A stretch of 64,000 nt of DNA from Poriferisphaera corsica. GTDB lineage: Bacteria > Planctomycetota > Phycisphaerae > Phycisphaerales > Phycisphaeraceae. This document shows positions 43,889 to 52,063 of the stretch, piece by piece (position 1 is the first letter of the stretch; the number at the start of each line of letters is the position of its first letter). Below the pieces are notes generated by a model. It searched no databases. It was given only the letters and a program-made list of their open reading frames with translations, and was not told where the DNA came from. The position numbers and the translations under genes are program-made. The stretch is taken from positions 2,216,175-2,280,174 of the forward strand of contig NZ_CP036425.1 of the NCBI RefSeq assembly GCF_007747445.1, in the 5' to 3' direction.

Positions 43889-44812
43889 TCAGGTGATTTT
43901 TGACCATGTCTCATCGAGTGCTCGTGCGGAGGCTTGCAGTGCGGCGGTTTCCTTGGGCCAAAGTTCGACTTCGTGAGTACGAATGATGCCTGAGCGACCA
44001 ATGGTTGTGGGAATAGAGAAGCAAGTATCACGAACAGTGTATGGGCCATTGATCTGTGAACTAACTGGGAGAATGGCGTGAGAGTTGAGTGCAATCGCGT
44101 GAATGACCTCGGCAATGGATGCGCCAACGGCATAGCCTGCTCCGCCCTTACGTTTAATGACTTCTGCTCCAGAACCTTTGGTTCGAGTAAAAAGTTCGTT
44201 TTGCTTGTTGGGAGAGAGGATTGAGGTCAGTGAGCATCCAGCAACGGTGGCGGACGACCAGATTGGAACCATTGAATCACCATGCTCGCCGAGTATGAGA
44301 GCTTTGACCTGTTGGGGCGGAAGTTGCTGATCTGCGGCAATCATGGAACGAAAACGTGCTGTATCGAGAACAGTACCGAGGCCTATGACCTGATTAGATG
44401 GCCAATCAAGATAATCGAGCACAAGGCGGGTCAGTATATCAACAGGATTTGAGACAACGAAAATGATCGCGTCATGACGAAGCTTATTGGCGCGAAGGTC
44501 ATCAAGGATAGACTTGAAAATTGACACATTTCGATTAATGAGGTCAAGGCGAGATTCATCTGGCTTGCGGCGCGAGCCAGCGGTGATACATATGACATCA
44601 GCATCTGAGGCGGTATCGGGCGTGCCAGATGTGATGATCTGATTGCCGAGGATTGATGAACCATGAAGAAGGTCAAGGGCTTCACCTGCAGCGAGATCTG
44701 GGTTCGCGTCGATGAGTGAGATTTCACGAACTATTCCTGCGCATTGGAGGGCGAAAGCTGCGTTTGAACCGACACGACCACCTCCGCCGATGATGGATAC
44801 TTTGATTGACAT
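43889..44812 (-). CDS. Lactate/malate dehydrogenase-family NAD enzyme of the microcompartment locus
   Basis: 307 aa. NAD-binding GGGGRVGSNAAFAL (about 9-22), catalytic His177 in GEHGDSMVP, substrate Arg in GTVLDTARFR, and SNPVDILTRL. At the substrate-specificity site (LDH Gln102) the sequence is TAGSRRKPDESRLD, with Arg82 in the Gln position; Arg there is typical of malate dehydrogenases. Enzymes at this place in PVM loci are named lactate dehydrogenase and proposed to recycle NAD inside or beside the shell; the Arg makes a larger or dicarboxylic substrate worth considering. No encapsulation peptide is evident at either end. Confidence 0.85.
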   Translation of the reverse strand: MSIKVSIIGGGGRVGSNAAFALQCAGIVREISLIDANPDLAAGEALDLLHGSSILGNQIITSGTPDTASDADVICITAGSRRKPDESRLDLINRNVSIFKSILDDLRANKLRHDAIIFVVSNPVDILTRLVLDYLDWPSNQVIGLGTVLDTARFRSMIAADQQLPPQQVKALILGEHGDSMVPIWSSATVAGCSLTSILSPNKQNELFTRTKGSGAEVIKRKGGAGYAVGASIAEVIHAIALNSHAILPVSSQINGPYTVRDTCFSIPTTIGRSGIIRTHEVELWPKETAALQASARALDETWSKIT

Positions 44813-44844
44813 ATGGAATCCTCGTACGAATTGAGATAGGCGGA

Positions 44845-45726
44845 TCAGGTATTTTGTAAAGATTTAATTATTTGATCGGTGATGGTTTGAACAAGTGTTT
44901 CCATCTGCTCAGGATCTAACTGCACATTAGGTGATTCTGTGTTCGTGTTGAGAACATTACCGCTGGATTGGTCGCAGACGGCCGTGGCAGGTTGGATACC
45001 AAAGGTTGTTAGGAATTGATCGTTTTCAGCGCCAATGCAGCCGTCGTCTGCACAAGCCACACGATCATCTGCAAAACCGAAGTTCGCTTTAACTTGCAAA
45101 AGATCTTTCATTTCCTGCTGGGAGAGGATATTAATTTTTCCGATCTGCTTGGTGAGCAGGAGCATTCTGCAGTATGCGTCAAGAATTTCGAGGCGGTAGT
45201 AAGCGTCGGTGAGGTCATGGGAGAAAGTGACCGAGCCATGATTCCCCATCAGAACGGTGCTGTTGTTTTCGGTAATGAGCGGTAGAATGCTCTCGGGGAG
45301 TTCCTTGGTGGATGGGAGTGCGTACTTTGCGGTTGGTACTTTTCCAAGAAAAACTTCAGCTTCGGGATGCACACTCTCGGGGAGAGGGACACCGGCGATG
45401 GCAAAAGCGGTTGCATGCGGGGGATGTGAATGGATGACAGCATTGACATCTGGTCGTTTCTTATAGATAGCAAGATGAACTTTGATCTCACTGCTTGGTC
45501 GCCGATCATTTTGATTAGCCTCGACAAGCTTACCATTATCGTCTGTCAGACAGATATCACCGGGTTCAAGAAAACCTTTACTGATTCCGGTGGGCGTAAC
45601 GAGGAAGCGGTTGTCTGAGATTTTGACGGAGTGGTTACCTTCGTTGCCGGCACAGTATTGCCGAGTCCAGATCCTGCGACCTATCTCACAAATATCCTGC
45701 TTTAACTGCCAAACTGACTTGTCCAT
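44845..45726 (-). CDS. Class II aldolase (L-fuculose/rhamnulose-1-phosphate type) with encapsulation peptide
   Basis: 293 aa. The catalytic domain (about 1-215) is a zinc-dependent class II aldolase: GNEGNHSVKI and TPTGISKG phosphate loops, catalytic Glu in PSSEIKVH, zinc His residues in VIHSHPPHATAFA and a distal GNHGSVTFS. The extra 75 residues include a Cys-bearing linker (CADDGCIG) and end in an amphipathic helix DPEQMETLVQTITDQI (about 270-285) that fits a cargo-targeting peptide. In the PVM model it splits fuculose- or rhamnulose-1-phosphate into DHAP and lactaldehyde within the compartment. Confidence 0.9.
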   Translation of the reverse strand: MDKSVWQLKQDICEIGRRIWTRQYCAGNEGNHSVKISDNRFLVTPTGISKGFLEPGDICLTDDNGKLVEANQNDRRPSSEIKVHLAIYKKRPDVNAVIHSHPPHATAFAIAGVPLPESVHPEAEVFLGKVPTAKYALPSTKELPESILPLITENNSTVLMGNHGSVTFSHDLTDAYYRLEILDAYCRMLLLTKQIGKINILSQQEMKDLLQVKANFGFADDRVACADDGCIGAENDQFLTTFGIQPATAVCDQSSGNVLNTNTESPNVQLDPEQMETLVQTITDQIIKSLQNT

Positions 45727-45783
45727 GAGATTCTTCCTGTTCCAATATCTTTCTGTGAACTAATGCTTTTAACTAATCATTGA

Positions 45784-46089
45784 TTAGTTAATGTGCAGTT
45801 CTATTTGATCAAGTATTGCACTTGCGTAGGCATCAACGGGGACGCGCTCTGGATAAAAGGGCATGGTGGCCTCAGCGCCTTCACTAATGGCGATAATTGA
45901 GCCAATACCTGCACCGAGTTCATCATAAACGACGAGCGATTGAGGCATGGGTAATTTTCGAGGCATATGGCTCTCATGATTGTGCAAAGCGTGATTATCA
46001 AAAACATCGACGAGTAAAAGGCGACCAGCTGCCAGTGATGGAAGCTTGCGATCTAGGACACAATGACCGATGACTCTGCCGATACGCAT
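45784..46089 (-). CDS. Microcompartment pentameric vertex protein (BMC-P, EutN/CcmL) 3
   Basis: 101 aa of the EutN/CcmL family that caps shell vertices. MRIGRVIGHCVLDRKLPSL, LLLVDVFD, LVVYDELGAGIGSIIAISEG (about 51-70) and PVDAYASAILDQIEL are the family blocks. A long loop (HALHNHESHMPRKLPMP) follows the second strand. It starts 2 bp after the RpiB-like gene. Third of three distinct BMC-P genes in the operon. Confidence 0.9.
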   Translation of the reverse strand: MRIGRVIGHCVLDRKLPSLAAGRLLLVDVFDNHALHNHESHMPRKLPMPQSLVVYDELGAGIGSIIAISEGAEATMPFYPERVPVDAYASAILDQIELHIN

Positions 46090-46091
46090 GG

Positions 46092-46916
46092 TTATTTATT
46101 GCACCTGCATGGGTGCGATAATTCCTTAAATTTTGATTCAATGGCGTTACTGTTTGGTGTGGTATGCGTGGCCATGTAACGGGTGAGTGATTCAATTTGA
46201 TCAGCTTTGGTATGAGGATACTCGATGATGAGGAGATTAAGTGCTAGATCACGATGTGCTGTTATAAACGATTGAGAGCAGCGTGACACGGCGGCGCGGA
46301 TATTTGCACATTTATTGGCTAAAAGTGCGGCGCTAATGGCGTCTGGCAGAAAGAGGATTGCGTTTTTAATGTCGCCATGTGCAAGTTGCTGCGAAATTTG
46401 TTTAATGAGCTCTGGGAGCTGTGCTGCGGTTTTGGATGGTGCAATAAGTGTGAGCTGGGTACGTAGCTTGGATGTCAATTGTTGCACAACGGGGCAGAAT
46501 CCGTCGATCCAAATGGCGGTCGGCTTCGCAATCGGACTGTTGTCTGTGGATTTGATTTGTTTGGTTTGTCCTGTAGAAGCTGCTGTGAAATTGAGTTGTT
46601 TTTCTTTGATGAAATCTTGTGCAAGGGGGGTGAGCTGCGCATTCGGTGCGAGCTTAATCAAGCGGTTGGGGTACAGTTTAATAAACTGCGCGAGGTTATC
46701 TGCTGTTACGAAACCTGTAAGTTCGGGCTCAGTGATATGTTGTTTAATTTCTTCGTTCGCTCGATGTAGAGGTTGCTGCTTAAACTTTGAAAAATCACCG
46801 GTGCATGTTCCAGCCGGTGGGCTAATTGGTGCATTGACTTGTGACATGCGATCGCTGAGCGCGATCATAACTTGATCAGCGATGAGTTTGACGAGTTGTG
46901 GATCAAAATTACTCAT
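46092..46916 (-). CDS. Microcompartment-associated degenerate RpiB-like protein
   Basis: 274 aa, the least understood gene here. The N-terminal FDPQLVKLIADQVMIAL (about 4-20) looks like a cargo-targeting helix, similar to that of the aldehyde dehydrogenase. A middle segment (about 60-110: FVTADNLAQFIKLYP; LTPLAQDFIKEKQL) resembles a small domain found in other microcompartment accessory proteins. The C-terminal half (about 130-234) matches ribose-5-phosphate isomerase B in LANKCANIRAAV (199-210) and in AHRDLALNLLII, but the RpiB catalytic CGTGIG stretch reads FLPDAIS, so isomerase activity is unlikely. Probably a shell/cargo adaptor or ligand-binding protein. Domain assignment is by eye. Confidence 0.7.
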   Translation of the reverse strand: MSNFDPQLVKLIADQVMIALSDRMSQVNAPISPPAGTCTGDFSKFKQQPLHRANEEIKQHITEPELTGFVTADNLAQFIKLYPNRLIKLAPNAQLTPLAQDFIKEKQLNFTAASTGQTKQIKSTDNSPIAKPTAIWIDGFCPVVQQLTSKLRTQLTLIAPSKTAAQLPELIKQISQQLAHGDIKNAILFLPDAISAALLANKCANIRAAVSRCSQSFITAHRDLALNLLIIEYPHTKADQIESLTRYMATHTTPNSNAIESKFKELSHPCRCNK

Positions 46917-46931
46917 AATGTTTACTCGAAA

Positions 46932-47186
46932 TTAGTCAACGATGCCGATGGTCCACCATCTTGCCGGGCTATGTTTGTCGTGGAGAACTTGCCGAAGACC
47001 GAGACCATCACTGCTGATGATAACGGTGTCGCCGCGACCAGCCCCGAGATAATCAAGAATGAGTACGGGATCGCCTACAGGCTGATTTTTATTGTTGAGT
47101 ATGTCTGCTATCAAAAGCTTTTGTCCATGAAAGGACTCATGTTTGACGGTACTTGTGGCTCGACCTGTGATTCTAGCTAACTGCAT
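46932..47186 (-). CDS. Microcompartment pentameric vertex protein (BMC-P, EutN/CcmL) 2
   Basis: 84 aa, the shortest of the three vertex proteins. MQLARITGRATSTVKHESFHG, GQKLLIADI, LILDYLGAGRGDTVIISSDG and the closing TIGIVD are the EutN pattern. It lies between the aldehyde dehydrogenase and RpiB-like genes. Confidence 0.92.
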   Translation of the reverse strand: MQLARITGRATSTVKHESFHGQKLLIADILNNKNQPVGDPVLILDYLGAGRGDTVIISSDGLGLRQVLHDKHSPARWWTIGIVD

Positions 47187-47207
47187 GTTTAACCCTGTTT
47201 CATAACA

Positions 47208-48626
47208 TCAAACGATGCGTAATGCATTGCTGACACTAAAGCGACGGAATCGAGTAAAGGTAAGTGGATTGGTGATACCTTCCCCTGTTGGTGTAGCGAT
47301 CGAATAACTGGGATAGCCCTCACCACCTACGCCTAGCCCGGCTGTACACGGTCCATTAGCAACGAAAATGGTTGTGTTCATGACACGCCCCATACGAGTA
47401 ATGCGTTGTAGATTATTTGAATGGATGATGGCAGTGTGGCCAAATCCATGCTCGTGTTTAACCGCTAATTGGAGGGCTTGCTCGAAATCTCGAACTCTTA
47501 CGAACGGAACAAAGGGCATCATCTGCTCTTCACAAACGAATGGGCTATCTTCGAGAGTCTCGCCAAACAGAAGTTCAACACTGGGTGGTACATTGAAACC
47601 TGCAAGTTTGCCGAGGATTTGAGGATCCTTGCCAACACATTCTTTGGTCACGGCATGATGATCTTTGACCCAATTAAATGCTACTTTAGTTAGCGTATCG
47701 ATTTCTTTATTATTCAACCGCAGCGCACCGTTTTTCTCCATTGCTTTCATCATTGGATCAAACACTGAATCGACGACAAATACTTCCTTTTCCCCGATAC
47801 ATAGGAGGTTATTGTCGAATGCTGCACCGGCGATGATTGACTTTGCCGCGTTGTTCAGATCCGCTGTTTCGTCGATAACAACAGGCGGATTACCCGGACC
47901 TGCAACGATGGCTCGTTTGGGCTGTTTCATGGCAGCACGCGCAACGGCAGGACCACCAGTCGCAACAAGCATTGGGATGCGAGGATGCTGAAAAACTTCT
48001 TCAGCGGTACGTAGCGTTGGCGGATTGATCACACAGACAAGTGGCTCGATTTGATACTCATCATACACCGCTTTGTTGATTGCAGCGGCAGCAATCGCTG
48101 CTGATTTGGCTCCAGAGGGATGGGCGTTGACAATCATAGAGTTACCGGCAGCGATCATATTTATGGCATTGGCGAGCATGGTTGGGATGGAGTGAGTGAC
48201 GGGCGTGATGACTCCAATGATACCCCAAGGAGCAGCTTCGTCGAGCCCGATACCCTCATCACCACTATGTGCAATCGTTTTGAGAAACTCAGTTGCGGGA
48301 ACATCTGATACCAACTTGAGCTTATCGATTTTGTGAACCAAACGGCCAACTTTGGTTTCTTCTAGTTCGAAGCGACCCCAATTTTCAGCATTTTTGTTGG
48401 CAAGCTTTTTAATGAGATCGCAAATATCGCCGCGTATAACTAAACCTGCTTTAACAAGCTGTTGTTGTGATCGAGCGGCAACATCTACAGCCTCGTCGAC
48501 TGTTGTAAAATGGCCTAAAGAAGCATCTTCCGTTTGCAGCGATTGATTAGATTGCGTCGTGCCATTCAGTCGGTTCATCACCTCTGAAACAACTGTTTGA
48601 ATAAGCTGTGCATCAAGCGTAGCCAT
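47208..48626 (-). CDS. CoA-acylating aldehyde dehydrogenase (PduP/EutE-like) with N-terminal targeting peptide
   Basis: 472 aa. Converts an aldehyde, CoA and NAD to acyl-CoA. N-terminal helix DAQLIQTVVSEVMNRLN (about 5-21) and a linker precede the ALDH fold. Catalytic Cys276 is in FDNNLLCIGEK; AGPGNPPVVID, APWGIIGVITPVTH and the C-terminal TAGLGVGGEGYPSYSIATPT are family features of PduP/EutE enzymes. Within this operon it would oxidise lactaldehyde to lactyl-CoA. Flanked on both sides by BMC-P genes. Confidence 0.94.
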   Translation of the reverse strand: MATLDAQLIQTVVSEVMNRLNGTTQSNQSLQTEDASLGHFTTVDEAVDVAARSQQQLVKAGLVIRGDICDLIKKLANKNAENWGRFELEETKVGRLVHKIDKLKLVSDVPATEFLKTIAHSGDEGIGLDEAAPWGIIGVITPVTHSIPTMLANAINMIAAGNSMIVNAHPSGAKSAAIAAAAINKAVYDEYQIEPLVCVINPPTLRTAEEVFQHPRIPMLVATGGPAVARAAMKQPKRAIVAGPGNPPVVIDETADLNNAAKSIIAGAAFDNNLLCIGEKEVFVVDSVFDPMMKAMEKNGALRLNNKEIDTLTKVAFNWVKDHHAVTKECVGKDPQILGKLAGFNVPPSVELLFGETLEDSPFVCEEQMMPFVPFVRVRDFEQALQLAVKHEHGFGHTAIIHSNNLQRITRMGRVMNTTIFVANGPCTAGLGVGGEGYPSYSIATPTGEGITNPLTFTRFRRFSVSNALRIV

Positions 48627-48656
48627 AGATTATTTCCCGATTAATAGCGGCTTAAA

Positions 48657-48971
48657 CTAAGCCAATTTACAACCTGCCACAACAGCCTCGTCAACAATAC
48701 CCACAACAACAGCATCAGTGGGAAGATTACGACAGCCTTCGGCGAGACGTGCACTGGAGCCTTGCGTGATTAGAACGATTTGCCCTTCCCCTGCACCGAT
48801 ACTGTCCAACGCGACTATGGCCCGTCCTGTCACAGAGAAGCCGGATGCTGTATTGGTTGCTGAAGTGGCGTAATCTACTCTCAAAGGCTCAACAACCAAA
48901 AGCTTTTGCCCGGAGATTGAGGGGTCTTTGGCAGTAGCGATGACGTGCCCTTTTACTTTGCCTAAAAACAT
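48657..48971 (-). CDS. Microcompartment pentameric vertex protein (BMC-P, EutN/CcmL) 1
   Basis: 104 aa from ATG 48971 (GAG 7 nt upstream; a GTG four codons earlier is in frame). MFLGKVKGHVIATAKDPSIS, GQKLLVVEPL, IVALDSIGAGEGQIVLITQG and VVVGIVDEA are classical EutN/CcmL blocks. It is the closest of the three to canonical EutN. Confidence 0.93.
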   Translation of the reverse strand: MFLGKVKGHVIATAKDPSISGQKLLVVEPLRVDYATSATNTASGFSVTGRAIVALDSIGAGEGQIVLITQGSSARLAEGCRNLPTDAVVVGIVDEAVVAGCKLA

Positions 48972-49039
48972 GACTTGTCTCACTTATGCTATTTGCACAG
49001 GATGCAAGGTAAACCCACCGACAAGTGCGCGGCTGTTAA

Positions 49040-49303
49040 TCACATTTTGCCAACGTCTTCGTTGGGACGTGCGATAACATGGACACTGACGACTTCACCT
49101 ACTCGACGTGCAGCCTCAGCACCAGCATCAATGGCGGCTTTAACGGCTGCAACATCACCTTCAAGTGAAATTGCGCAGAGTCCGCTGCCAACTTTATCCT
49201 GACGAACGAATTTGACATCAGCAGCTTTAAGCGCGGCGTCGGTCGCTTCTATTGCGGGGATAAGTCCTTTCGTTTCGATCATTCCGAGAGCTTTGGAAGC
49301 CAT
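49040..49303 (-). CDS. Microcompartment hexameric shell protein (BMC-H) C
   Basis: 87 aa from ATG 49303 (GGAG 7 nt upstream). Single Pf00936-type BMC domain: [20 protein letters not shown], pore loop [35 protein letters not shown] and VIARPNEDV. The pore carries a Cys right after the GSGL, which differs from the two other hexamers. It forms facets of the shell. Confidence 0.95.
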   Translation of the reverse strand: MASKALGMIETKGLIPAIEATDAALKAADVKFVRQDKVGSGLCAISLEGDVAAVKAAIDAGAEAARRVGEVVSVHVIARPNEDVGKM

Positions 49304-49322
49304 AAAATACTCCAATCAATGA

Positions 49323-50513
49323 TTAGGTAGTTTGTTTGTTCAATACTTGCACGGTTTGCCGCGCTACGATCAATTCTTCGTTTGTTGGTAAAACCCATAG
49401 CTGCGTTTGGCTGTTTGGCGAATCTATTCGAGATTCATGCTGACCATGAGTTTGCTCATTCTTATTGACATCGATATGTATATTCAAGAAATCAAGGTTT
49501 TTGAGAATGAGCTTACGTATGTACGAGCTGTACTGACCGATACCCGCAGTGAATGTGATTGCATCGACACCGCCAAGATTGAGTATGTAAGCTCCTAAAT
49601 AATGACGGCAAGATTCTACGAATGCATCCACAGCCAATTGAGAGCGTTCATGCCCATGCTCTGCCTGTTGAAGCACATCACGCAAGTCTGAGCTGATACC
49701 ACTAATGCCAAGCAGCCCACCATTCTTACTAAGATCATGGTAGATCTCTTTCTCAGTAAATCCTTGCTGCTTAAGAGCCAAGACGGCGTAAGGATCAAAA
49801 TCACCCACACGATTATTATGGAAGACGCCTGTCTGTGGCGTTGTTCCAAAGCTATTGGCAACACTTTTTCCATTCTCTATAGCACAAATAGAACAGGAGC
49901 CACCAAGATGCAGATTAATGATCTTTCGGTTTTTTGGATCAATCTGTTGCATGCGTGAAGCGATATAAGCATGACTCGCGCCATGAAAACCATAGCGTTT
50001 AATCCCAAATTTCTCATACCATACATATGGAACTGCATATATTTGGCGAGCTAATGGGATCGTTTGATGAAAGGCTGTCTCAAAAGCTGCGACCTGCTGT
50101 GCATTGGGCAAGCTTAGTTGAAACGACTTCATTGCTGCGATATACGGTGGATTGTGGGCAGGTGCAAGTGGACTGACCTGCTGCATAATATCATGTACGT
50201 GTTGATCAACTTCAACAGCCCTGTTGATCGAACCGCCATGCACAGCTTTGAAGCCTATTGCACTAATATCTTCTATCGAATTGATAATACCCAACTCGAT
50301 GAGTTGATCTAAATGCAGGTCAACCGCAACAGAGTGATCATCCAAATTTGCCTTGCCCGACAGATCGTGATGGTTAGCTTTCACAGTCCACGTACAACCG
50401 CCCTGCCCGATACGATCCGCATCGCCCGTTGCAAGGACACTTTCATTACGGCTCATGTCAAAGAGCTTGTACTTGAAACTGGTTGAGCCAAGATTGACTA
50501 CCAAAACGATCAT
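49323..50513 (-). CDS. ackA: Acetate kinase-family enzyme
   Basis: 396 aa. ASKHA acetate/propionate kinase: LVVNLGSTSFKYKLFD (about 3-18), FETAFHQTIP (catalytic Asp/Glu region), RYGFHGASHAYI (about 174-185), NLHLGGSCSICAIENGKSV, and ITFTAGIGQYSSYIRK. It makes ATP from the acyl phosphate supplied by PduL, here probably lactyl or acetyl phosphate. Unlike PduL, the aldehyde dehydrogenase and aldolase it has no visible targeting peptide, so it may act outside the shell. Lies between two BMC-H genes. Confidence 0.93.
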   Translation of the reverse strand: MIVLVVNLGSTSFKYKLFDMSRNESVLATGDADRIGQGGCTWTVKANHHDLSGKANLDDHSVAVDLHLDQLIELGIINSIEDISAIGFKAVHGGSINRAVEVDQHVHDIMQQVSPLAPAHNPPYIAAMKSFQLSLPNAQQVAAFETAFHQTIPLARQIYAVPYVWYEKFGIKRYGFHGASHAYIASRMQQIDPKNRKIINLHLGGSCSICAIENGKSVANSFGTTPQTGVFHNNRVGDFDPYAVLALKQQGFTEKEIYHDLSKNGGLLGISGISSDLRDVLQQAEHGHERSQLAVDAFVESCRHYLGAYILNLGGVDAITFTAGIGQYSSYIRKLILKNLDFLNIHIDVNKNEQTHGQHESRIDSPNSQTQLWVLPTNEELIVARQTVQVLNKQTT

Positions 50514-50541
50514 GCTTCTATCTTCCTAAACTATTGGCTAC

Positions 50542-50802
50542 TTAGAAGCTAGCGACGAGTGCATCGTGTGGACGAGCAATCACGTGAGCTGCGACTAATT
50601 CGCCTACTCGGCCTGCTGCAGCAGCACCTGCATCGACAGCAGCCTTAACAGAGCCAACATCACCCTTAACAATGACTGTGACGAAGGCGCCACCAATTGC
50701 GATTGTTTTCTCAAGCTTGACGTCAGCTGCTTTAAGCATGGCATCGGTCGCCTCAACAAGGCCAGTCTGCCCTTTAGTTTCAATCATGCCGAGAGCATTC
50801 AT
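50542..50802 (-). CDS. Microcompartment hexameric shell protein (BMC-H) B
   Basis: 86 aa from ATG 50802 (GGAG 7 nt upstream). BMC domain with [20 protein letters not shown], pore loop [35 protein letters not shown] and [10 protein letters not shown]. The pore loop IGGAF lacks the KVGSG of the other two hexamers, so its pore is probably different in size or charge. Confidence 0.95.
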   Translation of the reverse strand: MNALGMIETKGQTGLVEATDAMLKAADVKLEKTIAIGGAFVTVIVKGDVGSVKAAVDAGAAAAGRVGELVAAHVIARPHDALVASF

Positions 50803-50850
50803 GATAATTCTCCAATTAATCACTTGTATTTAAGTGTTTTGTATGATTAT

Positions 50851-51147
50851 TTACTTAGATGCGGTCGCTTTTCTTGGCTTAGGCATGATGGCAACAAGCT
50901 CATCGTGTGGGCGTGGGATGACGTGAATACCAACGACTTCACCGATCTTACCGGCCGCTGATGCTCCCGCATCAACCGCTGCCTTCACAGCGGCAACATC
51001 TCCACTCACGAAGCCTGTCACAAGGCCTGAGCCAACTTTATCCCATCCGATCATGTCGACGTTAGCTGCTTTGAGCATCGCGTCACAAGCTTCGATAAGG
51101 GGGACGATGCCCTTTGTTTCGATCATGCCTATTGCTGGTTGAGCCAT
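50851..51147 (-). CDS. Microcompartment hexameric shell protein (BMC-H) A with basic tail
   Basis: 98 aa. BMC domain with [20 protein letters not shown], pore loop [35 protein letters not shown] and [10 protein letters not shown], followed by an extra Lys/Arg-rich tail ([11 protein letters not shown]). The pore loop is close to that of hexamer C. A second gene of this pore type suggests a duplication. Confidence 0.95.
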   Translation of the reverse strand: MAQPAIGMIETKGIVPLIEACDAMLKAANVDMIGWDKVGSGLVTGFVSGDVAAVKAAVDAGASAAGKIGEVVGIHVIPRPHDELVAIMPKPRKATASK

Positions 51148-51200
51148 GTTAGAATCTCCATTAACGCATAGATAAAAATCACGAACGATTAATTCGTGTG

Positions 51201-51878
51201 TTATTTCAATAGCTCGATACGTGATGCAGAAGGTAAATGACAGGCATTACCTTCATCGGTATCGATATGTACTTCCAGTTTGACTTTCGGGTGCTGCCTG
51301 ACCAGAACACGATCAAAGACAACCCCGCAAGGGCCATCTATTTTTAGTTGCATGTAATCACCATCATGCACACCATAGTGATCACAGTCTGATTGGTGCA
51401 TGTGAACATGTCGCTCAGCTCGAATGACACCACGATCCATGTTCAATGCGCCATGTGGGCCAACAAGAACACATCCTGGCGTGCCATCATGATCACCACT
51501 GGTACGTAAAGGAAGATCAATTCCCATATAAACACCGTCTGTGTATGAAAGCTCGACCTGCGAATAATTTCGTGTCGGCCCCAGAATGCGAATACCGGGA
51601 ATAAGTCGATTGCGTGGACCGATGAGATTCACCACTTGCTCAGAAGCAAACTCACCATCCTGATACAGATCTTTGAATTTGGTCAACTGCGATCCGGGAC
51701 CGAAGAGAATTTCCAAATCTTGTTGACTGACATGAACGTGGCGAGCCGAAACATTGACAACGAGTGGGTTCGGGCCACCGTTATGTGAAAGAGGCCTGAT
51801 GATCACAGGAGAATTACCAGTAAATCTTTCCTGTAAGGATTTTCTGACCATCTGCTCGATGACAGCTCTATCAACCAT
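51201..51878 (-). CDS. pduL: PduL-type phosphate acyltransferase with N-terminal targeting peptide
   Basis: 225 aa from ATG 51878 (GGGA 7 nt upstream, and a plausible promoter start near 51947 leaves a normal leader); ATG 51938 would add 20 residues. The first helix [19 protein letters not shown] is a likely encapsulation peptide. Two zinc-binding repeats follow: [18 protein letters not shown] and [20 protein letters not shown], with [17 protein letters not shown] and [11 protein letters not shown]. It converts acyl-CoA and phosphate to acyl phosphate and CoA, recycling CoA inside the compartment. First gene of the operon. Confidence 0.94.
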   Translation of the reverse strand: MVDRAVIEQMVRKSLQERFTGNSPVIIRPLSHNGGPNPLVVNVSARHVHVSQQDLEILFGPGSQLTKFKDLYQDGEFASEQVVNLIGPRNRLIPGIRILGPTRNYSQVELSYTDGVYMGIDLPLRTSGDHDGTPGCVLVGPHGALNMDRGVIRAERHVHMHQSDCDHYGVHDGDYMQLKIDGPCGVVFDRVLVRQHPKVKLEVHIDTDEGNACHLPSASRIELLK

Positions 51879-51953
51879 TTCCGAATCCCGTCTGTTTACG
51901 GCCTGACTAGCAGTAAAACTATAAGGCCTAGCACCCATTTTTCTTGTCGTCTA

Positions 51954-51982
51954 ATATTACACTTTGAATCATATTATTTCAA
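51954..51982 (-). promoter_or_regulatory. Candidate promoter of the microcompartment operon
   Basis: Minus strand -35 TTGAAA (51977-51982), 17-bp spacer, -10 TAATAT (51954-51959). It supports the ATG at 51878 for pduL rather than 51938. Confidence 0.4.
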
Positions 51983-52041
51983 TACTTTCCAAAATTATCC
52001 ATATTGCTTCATTTATATGCCACTATTATTATCTAAATTAC

Positions 52042-52059
52042 CTAAGTCGCATTACTTAG
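52042..52059. promoter_or_regulatory. 18-bp dyad in the pduL/hydrolase divergent region
   Basis: CTAAGT (52042-52047) and ACTTAG (52054-52059) form a perfect 6-bp inverted repeat with a 6-bp centre, upstream of the candidate operon promoter and just before the hydrolase gene. Possible regulator site. Confidence 0.3.
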
Positions 52060-52063
52060 AACC

